From positions 1 to 35,431 of the forward strand of contig NZ_JAEQAZ010000091.1 of the NCBI RefSeq assembly GCF_016654115.1: a DNA stretch of 35,431 nucleotides, written 5' to 3'. The number at the start of each line of letters is the position of its first letter. The first letter of the stretch is position 1. The notes under the pieces are model-generated. The model had not been told where the DNA came from. It worked only from the letters and a program-made list of their open reading frames with translations, and searched no databases. This document shows positions 30,003-35,431 of this stretch, in pieces. Both the position numbers and the translations under genes were made by a program. Source of the DNA: Streptomyces sp. MBT53 (GTDB taxonomy: Bacteria > Actinomycetota > Actinomycetes > Streptomycetales > Streptomycetaceae).

Positions 30003-30341
30003 TCAGGCGGTGGTCGTCGGGTCCGCCGATTCGGCGGCGCGGCGGTATTCGGCGTTGATGCGCTGGGCTTCTTCGAGCTGGTCTTCGAGGACGATGATGC
30101 GGCAGGCAGCCTCGACAGAGGTGCCGTGGTCGACGAGTTCCCGGGCGCGGGCGGCGATGCGCAGCTGGTAGCGGGAGTAGCGGCGGTGGCCGCCCTCGGA
30201 GCGGAGCGGGGTGATGAGGCGTGCCTCGCCGATGGCGCGGAGGAAGCCCTGGGTGGTGCCGAGGAGTTCGGCGGCCCGGCCCATCGTGTAGGCGGGGTAG
30301 TCGTCGTCGTCGATACGGCTGAACGAGTCGTCTGCTGTCAT
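30003..30341 (-). CDS. MerR-family HTH regulator
   Basis: 112 aa from ATG with AGAGGTG upstream. The MerR head is typical: AYTMGRAAELLGTTQGFLRAIGEARLITPLRSEGGHRRYSRYQLR, shown as a region with its G-G-H-R-R-Y wing, followed by RIAARARELVDHGTSVEAACRII and a helical dimerisation tail (LEEAQRINAEYRRA). No metal-binding cysteines are present. This short MerR form often adjoins CspA and DEAD-box genes in Streptomyces. A 32-bp palindrome lies just upstream of its RBS. Confidence 0.85.
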   Translation of the reverse strand: MTADDSFSRIDDDDYPAYTMGRAAELLGTTQGFLRAIGEARLITPLRSEGGHRRYSRYQLRIAARARELVDHGTSVEAACRIIVLEDQLEEAQRINAEYRRAAESADPTTTA

Positions 30342-30367
30342 CTGCACCTCTCTGTGGAACGCGTCGA

Positions 30368-30399
30368 GGGGCCTTGGTGCCATATGGCACCAAGGCCCC
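30368..30399. repeat. Perfect 32-bp palindrome upstream of the MerR gene
   Basis: The 32 bases read identically on both strands, centred on CATATG. It ends 27 bp before the MerR ATG, so it may be the autoregulatory operator or a strong RNA hairpin in the leader. Confidence 0.7.
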
Positions 30400-31130
30400 G
30401 AAGGAACTGCTACACCATCTGCCGACCTTGCTACTGCGCCGGCCTTCTGTTTCCGCAGCCCCGGCCTGAATGCCGTCGGGGGTGCTGGGATCGCGGTTGC
30501 TTGACCGGAGACCACCTCACTATCGATGTCCTGCGGTACCCGGGTTCAAGATGTCGGCCCGGGCGATCCTGATGGCGCTCGGCTCCTCCGTTCTTCCCTC
30601 TGGGATCAACTGCTTACAAGTGGGGTACTGCGTACTGCTGGTGATGCGAACTGCTCTGCGGCCTGTGACAGCGCCGCTCTCCGGCAGCCAGCCCCGTCGC
30701 CCGTCCTGCGTCTGCTCTGGCTTGGAACCCCGCTGCCGAACCTCCCGGTGCGCGCGTCCGCAGCCGACGCCTTCACCGAGGTGCTGCTCACTTACTTCAC
30801 TGCTGGATACCTCGAACTGCACTTACGGGTACTTCACTTGCGGATACTGCTCACGGCGGCCCCTGATCACTGCGGGCCACCCGGTCCGGTCGTCAGCCCC
30901 GTCGCCGTCCTGCAACCGCCCTGGCTTCGTGACTCCACCACCGCACCGTCCTGCGAACTGCACTCACATGTACTGCTCCGCCCGGCAGTTCGTGTCTGCC
31001 AGGCCCTGCTGTCTCGCTGGGTTACGAGAGAACCATAACCACGACCCCGCTCCAATGTCTACTCCAACAAACACAGATTTCCGTGCGTTCGACAGAGAGG
31101 GAATCGGCCTCGAGCAGTGACCGGAGCAGG
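30400..31130. other. Gene-poor stretch with short dispersed repeats
   Basis: No frame has a plausible start, RBS and codon bias over 730 bp. A ~33-bp sequence starting CAGCCCCGTCGC recurs at 30689 and 30894, and GAACTGCACTTAC-type motifs recur at 30814 and 30955. Purpose unknown. Confidence 0.45.
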
Positions 31131-31134
31131 AGGA

Positions 31135-31497
31135 GTGGCTGTCAGCGCCACAACCGTCGCCCCGCGCACGCGAAAGCGTGCGATTTTTCCTCGGAAGTCT
31201 CCAACGTCCGATCGCAGCTAGGACGCCGACATCGTGGTCCTGGTCGTCCCGGAACGCGTCACCAACGCCGTGCACCACGGCGGCGGCACCTGCACCCTGG
31301 CCCGGACCGCCCACCCCGACAGCATCGAGGTGACGGTGCACGACCCCGGCCCACAGGCGCAGAGCATGCGCACCCCCGACCGGAACGACGGCACCGGAAG
31401 CGTCGGCTGGCGCGTGGCCAACCGCCTCGCACGCACCACCGCGGTCACCCGCCGGGCGGCCGGCGGCAAGACCGTGAACGCGCCCGTCGCCCGGTGA
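31135..31497 (+). pseudogene. Truncated HATPase (anti-sigma-like) remnant
   Basis: The 31234-31497 part reads as the C-terminal half of a Streptomyces HATPase: VVLVVPERVTNAVHHGGGTC (N-box), DSIEVTVHDPGPQ (G1) and GWRVANRLARTTAV, then GGKTVNAPV. The N-terminal helices are missing. The same frame upstream (FPRKSPTSD, resembling the usual FPR.P.SV opening) stops at TAG 31219-31221 and contains a hairpin. A deletion of about 30 codons with a stop is the simplest explanation. A short form from GTG 31234 cannot be excluded. Confidence 0.6.
31165..31188 (+). terminator. Hairpin terminator with T-run
   Basis: CGCACGC/GCGTGCG (31165-31171 with 31176-31182), GAAA loop, then ATTTTT. It is inside the remnant gene frame and could end transcripts from the gene-poor region. 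Confidence 0.6.
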
Positions 31498-31543
31498 CGC
31501 CACGGCTGAAGCAGCCCGATGGCCGGCAAATACAATCTGACCC

Positions 31544-31903
31544 ATGTCGAAGCCTGACGAGCTGCTCGTTGACATCGCCACCGTGGTGGAGTCCGGGCAG
31601 AGCAACCAGATGTCCCTGACCGTGGTCACCGGCGGCGCTGTCATCACCGGCCGACTCGCTCCCGAAGCCGTGTGGAGGCGGAGGGTGTCGGAGGTGCTGA
31701 CGGATTCCGCCCGCCTGGGAGAGTTCTCCGCCGTGTTCGACACCCCCGCGAAGGATGACGGCCCACCCACTCATCTGCACTTCCACGTCGCCCGAATTCT
31801 TCAGGGCACGGTGGGGATCCCGGAGACGGGCGGGATGTACCGGGTCGCGATCGACGACGTCAGCGCCTGGACCGTAGGCGACTTCAGCTATTCCGACCAC
31901 TGA
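31544..31903 (+). CDS. GvpU-like protein (tentative)
   Basis: 119 aa, ATG start. ELLVDIATVVESGQSNQMSLTVVTGGAVITGRLAPEAVWRR and HLHFHVARILQGTVG (regions) resemble gas-vesicle accessory protein GvpU in the pattern 'L...G.VITG' followed by a beta domain. No gas-vesicle shell genes are nearby, so this name rests on weak resemblance. It might be a stand-alone regulator. It ends before a bidirectional terminator. Confidence 0.45.
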   Translation: MSKPDELLVDIATVVESGQSNQMSLTVVTGGAVITGRLAPEAVWRRRVSEVLTDSARLGEFSAVFDTPAKDDGPPTHLHFHVARILQGTVGIPETGGMYRVAIDDVSAWTVGDFSYSDH

Positions 31904-31947
31904 TATCCCGGCCACTGAGGAACCACGGCGACGGGAACCCGTCGCAC

Positions 31948-31987
31948 GCAGTGGGCCCGGCCGACTTGCGTCGGCCGGGCCCACTGC
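31948..31987. terminator. Bidirectional terminator
   Basis: A perfect 17-bp stem (31948-31964 with 31971-31987) between the convergent genes ending at 31903 and 32021. Confidence 0.85.
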
Positions 31988-32020
31988 TGTTCAGGTGCCG
32001 GTGCGTGCCTGTCGCGTCGG

Positions 32021-32329
32021 TCAGACGGACAGGGGAGTGCCGAGCATCGCGGAAGCCTGCCGGAGCGGGCCGAGGATGCCTGCGGGTCCGGTCTTGGGGA
32101 GGGTGCGGCAGGTGAAGCCGAGTTTGGCCATCGCCCGGAGGACTTCGTCGGCGCTGAAGTCGCGGCGGTCCTGGCGGGTGATGACCTGGCCGACCTGCTT
32201 GACGGGGTAGTGACGGCGGCCGATGATCACGGACTCGCCCATGACCTGCTCGGGTTTGATGCCCTTCATCGATTCCAGCACACCGCTCTTGGTGAGCTCG
32301 AAGGGGAAACGGGCGATGACGCAGCGCAT
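32021..32329 (-). CDS. SCO5918 family protein
   Basis: 102 aa. VIARFPFELTKSGVLESMKGIKPEQVMGESVIIG (region) and YPVKQVGQVITRQDRRDFSADEV fit the SCO5918 family, which in S. coelicolor lies beside a DEAD-box helicase and cold-shock gene. The same neighbourhood is seen here. Function unknown; it may belong to the cold-adaptation cluster. Confidence 0.78.
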   Translation of the reverse strand: MRCVIARFPFELTKSGVLESMKGIKPEQVMGESVIIGRRHYPVKQVGQVITRQDRRDFSADEVLRAMAKLGFTCRTLPKTGPAGILGPLRQASAMLGTPLSV

Positions 32330-32378
32330 GGGGCCTCACAGGGAGAAGGGGAGAACGGTCCGACCAGAGTGAGGCGGA

Positions 32379-32783
32379 TCAACGGGAGAGGGCGAGGACG
32401 CCCAAGGCGCTGCCTTGCCCGACGACCACTGGCAGAGCAGCGGGTCGGCGGGAGCGCATCGCGTGCTCGGCTTCGGCCATCGTCATCACGGGTGACGTGA
32501 ACGACCGGTTCTCACCGAGGATGTCGCGCAGGCGGACGCGGTCCGTGTAGCCGGAGTTGTCGCGCACAGCGGTGAGTTCGGTCCGGGTGACCAGGCCGGT
32601 GCACTGGCCGCCCTGGTCGCAGACGACCAGCCGGCCCGTGCGGGCGGCGGCCATGACGGACAGCGCCACCTCGACGCTCATGTCGTCCCAGACCTGCGGT
32701 CCGGCCGCCTCCATGACCTCAGCCGGCGTCCTGCGCACAGGGCCGGCGTTCGCCGGGCGGGGCTGCGTCTGAACCAGCGTCAA
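32379..32783 (-). CDS. CBS-domain protein
   Basis: 134 aa from TTG with AGGAGG 6 nt upstream (32783); the long frame beyond overlaps the helicase gene. Two CBS-like units are visible: PAEVMEAAGPQVWDDMSVEVALSVMAAARTGRLVVCD (region), then LVTRTELTAVRDNSGYTDRVRLRDIL and SPVMTMAEAEHAM. CBS pairs bind adenine nucleotides and regulate partners. It lies 46 bp from the helicase, in the same direction. Confidence 0.78.
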   Translation of the reverse strand: MTLVQTQPRPANAGPVRRTPAEVMEAAGPQVWDDMSVEVALSVMAAARTGRLVVCDQGGQCTGLVTRTELTAVRDNSGYTDRVRLRDILGENRSFTSPVMTMAEAEHAMRSRRPAALPVVVGQGSALGVLALSR

Positions 32784-32829
32784 AAGATGCCTCCTGCAGA
32801 GATGGGTCAGCTTCCTGATCACGAAGGTT

Positions 32830-34326
32830 CTAGGCCGCCGCACCGACGACGGACTGGCGTACGGGCCCGCGCCGGGCTCCCGACGAGGGGCGGCGCCGGC
32901 CCCGGGAGGAGGAGGCGCTGCGCTTGGGGCGTTCGGCCACCGGTGCGGTGATGACGACCGGGATGCCGGACGGAGCCTGGGCACCGGTGATGCGGTTCAG
33001 TTCAGCCTCGCCGGAGCGGACCTCGGTGATCTGCGGCCGGATCCCGGCGTCCGACATGAGGCGGGCCATGCCGCGTCGCTGGCCGGGTGTCACGAGGGTG
33101 ACGACGCTGCCGGACTCGCCGGCACGGGCGGTACGGCCACCGCGGTGGAGGTAGTCCTTGTGGTCGGTCGGCGGGTCGACGTTGACGACCAGGTCGAGGT
33201 TGTCGACGTGAATGCCCCGCGCCGCCACATTGGTCGCCACCAGCACACTGACGTGCCCCGTCTTGAACTGGGCGAGCGTGCGGGTGCGCTGCGGCTGCGA
33301 CTTGCCGCCGTGCAGCGCGGCGGCCCGGACCCCGCTGTTGAGGAGGTCCTGCGTCAGCCGGTCGACGGCGTGCTTGGTGTCCAGGAACATGATCACCCGG
33401 CCCTCGCGGGCGGCGATCTCGGTCGTGGCGGCGTGCTTGTCGGCGCCGTGGACGTGCAGGACGTGGTGCTCCATCGTCGTGACCGCACCGGCGGACGGGT
33501 CGACCGAATGCACGACGGGGTCGGTGAGATAGCGGCGCACCAGCAGGTCGACGTTACGGTCCAGGGTGGCGGAGAACAGCATCCGCTGCCCCTCCGGACG
33601 CACCTGGTCGAGCAGTGCGGTGACCTGCGGCATGAAGCCCATGTCGGCCATCTGGTCGGCCTCGTCCAGCACCGTGATGCCCACCTGGTTCAGGCGGCAG
33701 TCACCGCGGTCGATGAGGTCCTTGAGCCGGCCCGGGGTCGCGACGACGACCTCGGCCCCGCCTCGCAGCGTGCCGGCCTGCCTGCCGATCGGCATCCCGC
33801 CCACCACGGTGGCCAGCCGCAGCCTGACGGAGCGGGCGTAAGGAGTGAGGGCGTCGGTCACCTGCTGCGCCAGTTCACGCGTCGGTACGAGGATGAGTCC
33901 CAGCGGCTGGCGGGGCTCGGCACGCTGTCCGGCCGTGCGGGCGAGCAGGGCGAGACCGAAGGCGAGGGTCTTGCCGGAACCGGTGCGCCCGCGGCCCAGG
34001 ACGTCACGGCCCGCCAGCGTGTTCGGCAGCGTCGCACCCTGGATCGGGAACGGTGCGCTCACACCCTGCCTGCCGAGTTCGGCCAGCAGTTGCTCGGGCA
34101 TGTCGAGATCGGCGAAACCCTGGACGGCGGGAAGCGCGGGGGTGATCGTCTCAGGGAGCGCGAACTCACCCTGCACCGCGGCGGGCCGACGGCCGTAACC
34201 GCCGGAACGGACAGGGCCGCCGGAACGGCGCGGTACCGATGAGCCGAAGCGGCTGCCGCTCTTCCCGGCGTCGGCACTGCTCTTACGAGTGCGGGCAAAG
34301 CGGTCGTTCGTACGTGTGCGGTTCAT
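32830..34326 (-). CDS. DEAD-box RNA helicase
   Basis: 498 aa from ATG with GAGGAAGG upstream. The basic N-terminus (NRTRTNDRFARTRKSS) precedes the Q motif (FPIQGATLPNTLAGRDVLG), Walker A GRTGSGKT, Ia PTRELAQQV, GG, Ib TPGRL, II DEAD, III SAT, IV FLDTK, V ARGIH and VI HRGGRTARAG. A basic Arg/Ser tail follows. It unwinds RNA duplexes, usually in cold adaptation. Its 5' region (34,380-34,440) is AT-rich, unlike its surroundings, and may form the leader. It lies near a CspA gene. Confidence 0.95.
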   Translation of the reverse strand: MNRTRTNDRFARTRKSSADAGKSGSRFGSSVPRRSGGPVRSGGYGRRPAAVQGEFALPETITPALPAVQGFADLDMPEQLLAELGRQGVSAPFPIQGATLPNTLAGRDVLGRGRTGSGKTLAFGLALLARTAGQRAEPRQPLGLILVPTRELAQQVTDALTPYARSVRLRLATVVGGMPIGRQAGTLRGGAEVVVATPGRLKDLIDRGDCRLNQVGITVLDEADQMADMGFMPQVTALLDQVRPEGQRMLFSATLDRNVDLLVRRYLTDPVVHSVDPSAGAVTTMEHHVLHVHGADKHAATTEIAAREGRVIMFLDTKHAVDRLTQDLLNSGVRAAALHGGKSQPQRTRTLAQFKTGHVSVLVATNVAARGIHVDNLDLVVNVDPPTDHKDYLHRGGRTARAGESGSVVTLVTPGQRRGMARLMSDAGIRPQITEVRSGEAELNRITGAQAPSGIPVVITAPVAERPKRSASSSRGRRRPSSGARRGPVRQSVVGAAA

Positions 34327-34626
34327 GCGGAACCTTCCTCGATGTGGCACATATCAAGGAATTCCCGCAGCATTGAGCAGCACGGAGAACCACAAGTATG
34401 AACCGATGACAAAAAGGCAAGATACAAAAGAAAGCAGATCCGGCCGACGGAAGTACACGCGGGCGCAGATGCTGAAATGAGTGACGTGGCAGGGACGCAC
34501 CATCCGGGCGTCGACTGCGGTGCGGCTCTTCAGGTGGCGTCTGCATCTCTGCAGGATGAGCCGCACATGGTGAGGCTGAGGATCTATCCAAGCCGTCCCG
34601 CAGGTGAAACCGTTGCGGGAAACACA

Positions 34627-34670
34627 TGTAGCTGGGGCCCGCACCCCGAAGGATGCGGGCCCCAGCTACA
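34627..34670 (-). terminator. Terminator of the second CspA gene
   Basis: A perfect 17-bp stem (34627-34643 with 34654-34670), 16 bp beyond the CspA stop. Confidence 0.85.
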
Positions 34671-34685
34671 GAGTGCTCGTCAGCG

Positions 34686-34889
34686 TCAGGCCGGAACGAT
34701 GTTCTCGGCCGTCGGGCCCTTCTGGCCCTGCGCGATGTCGAAGGTCACCTTCTGGCCTTCCAGCAGCTCACGGAAGCCCTGGGCGGCGATGTTCGAGTAG
34801 TGGGCGAACACGTCAGCGCCGCCACCGTCCTGCTCGATGAAGCCGAATCCCTTTTCCGCGTTGAACCACTTCACGGTACCAGCAGCCAT
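34686..34889 (-). CDS. Cold-shock protein CspA family (second copy)
   Basis: 67 aa. RNP1 KGFGFIEQD and RNP2 DVFAHYSNI; TVKWFNAEKGFGFI opening and QGQKGPTAENIV end. ATG has GGAGATATGAC upstream. The two CspA proteins differ at about 15 of 67 residues. A hairpin with T-run lies ~99 nt upstream, as for the first copy. Confidence 0.94.
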   Translation of the reverse strand: MAAGTVKWFNAEKGFGFIEQDGGGADVFAHYSNIAAQGFRELLEGQKVTFDIAQGQKGPTAENIVPA

Positions 34890-34976
34890 GTCATATCTCC
34901 TTCGGGGCAGTACATCGAAATCCGCACTGTGCGGACACCGTGTCGCCGCAATGAACCCCGCCCGGAAAAAGACCGG

Positions 34977-35018
34977 AAAATATAAAAGCGCTCTCCCCGG
35001 CCGGAGCCGGGAGGGAGC
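34977..35018 (-). terminator. Hairpin with T-run in the second CspA leader
   Basis: On the minus strand a ~12-bp stem with a bulge (34990-35001 with 35006-35018) is followed by TTTTATATTTT. It lies 99 nt upstream of the CspA ATG. Confidence 0.5.
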
Positions 35019-35060
35019 ACTTGAAGTTTCGGGAACCACAACTGCAACTGGAACCAAAGG

Positions 35061-35089
35061 TAGCATGCCGCGACGGCCTGTGCATGCTA
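35061..35089. repeat. Short inverted repeat upstream of the second CspA
   Basis: TAGCATGC at 35061-35068 and GCATGCTA at 35082-35089 are perfect inverses. They may be an operator or promoter element; the region to the right (to 35377) shows no convincing gene. Confidence 0.45.
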
Positions 35090-35377
35090 AATAATTCGGC
35101 TTACTCATTGCGGTAAAAACTATGCCTGCATGGTGCGCCGAACTCTCACCTCGCGGAAATAGATATGTGTGAGCTGTGGTGCACATCTTCCGGATATGCG
35201 CCTGTGCCCCGTGGGCGCTCTGGCCGTCCGGTTGAAGGGGCTTCGAGGATCACTCTCTGCCACGCCTCGCCCTGCGGCGACCGACTGGAGTGGATCCGCG
35301 CCCTCTCGCGCAGTGCTTGCCAGACCCTTCCGTTCACGCGTCTCGGACGCACGGAGCTCTGACCCGGGGGGGGTGGT

Positions 35378-35431
35378 TCAGGGGTGGTCGTTGCCGGTGG
35401 GGCGCGGTGGGTCGGCGTGGTGGGTGAGGGT
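35378..35431 (-). CDS. C-terminal end of an off-window gene (possible)
   Basis: The minus frame is open from the edge to a TGA at 35378 and encodes a Thr/Pro-rich tail (THHADPPRPTGNDHP). Only 17 residues are visible and they are low complexity, so the call is weak. Confidence 0.25.
   Translation of the reverse strand, partial: TLTHHADPPRPTGNDHP

Overview
The window looks like part of a Streptomyces chromosome carrying most of an integrated siphovirus-type prophage. The evidence is very high GC with strong third-position G/C, frequent GTG starts, and families typical of Streptomyces (DUF397/DUF5753 regulators, DUF6233, an SCO5918-type protein, paired CspA/DEAD-box cold-shock genes). All calls are made by eye from sequence and family knowledge; no database search was run.

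Prophage, about 1-25,420. The left edge cuts a head gene, so terminase and portal lie outside. Late genes run left to right. The head module (1-4,491) has a minor head protein, a small Rmf/CrpP-like protein, scaffold, HK97-type capsid, connectors and a tail terminator. The tail module (4,504-12,216) has the tail tube, G/T chaperones, tape measure and two minor tail proteins. The lysis block (14,085-16,502) has a GH25 endolysin, a holin and small membrane proteins. Several accessory ('moron') genes interrupt this order: a minus-strand membrane protein (736-918); a two-gene cassette between tail and lysin (12,288-13,993) ending in its own terminator; a minus-strand gene between lysin and holin (15,025-15,417) with a good leaderless promoter; and a large accessory block (16,656-22,491).

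The accessory block holds a whiJ-like regulatory triad (HATPase, XRE/DUF5753, DUF397), a promoter with repeated CGTATCA sites, a glycine-rich-domain protein beside an aminoglycoside-phosphotransferase-fold kinase, and a membrane-anchored coiled-coil gene bracketed by a 27-bp inverted repeat. The lysogeny module (22,494-25,627) is an excisionase-like gene divergent from an XRE repressor that overlaps a tyrosine integrase by 4 bp. The integrase frame runs through the 3' half of a tRNA-Thr(TGT) gene, the attachment core, and on into flanking DNA.

Host chromosome, about 25,420-35,431. Genes here are stress-related: a SpoIIE-type PP2C phosphatase, a tiny membrane protein, a PRC-barrel protein, a hemolysin-III/PAQR protein, CspA, a MerR-type regulator, a decayed HATPase, a GvpU-like protein, an SCO5918-type protein, a CBS-domain protein, a DEAD-box helicase and a second CspA. 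Two stretches (28,857-29,555 and 30,400-31,130) hold no convincing gene.

The best candidates for something undescribed are the 12,288-13,993 cassette (membrane protein plus an Arg/Asp/Leu-rich helical protein ending in a pentapeptide-like motif), the inverted-repeat-bracketed segment at 21,054-22,115, and the integrase whose C-terminus changes with integration.
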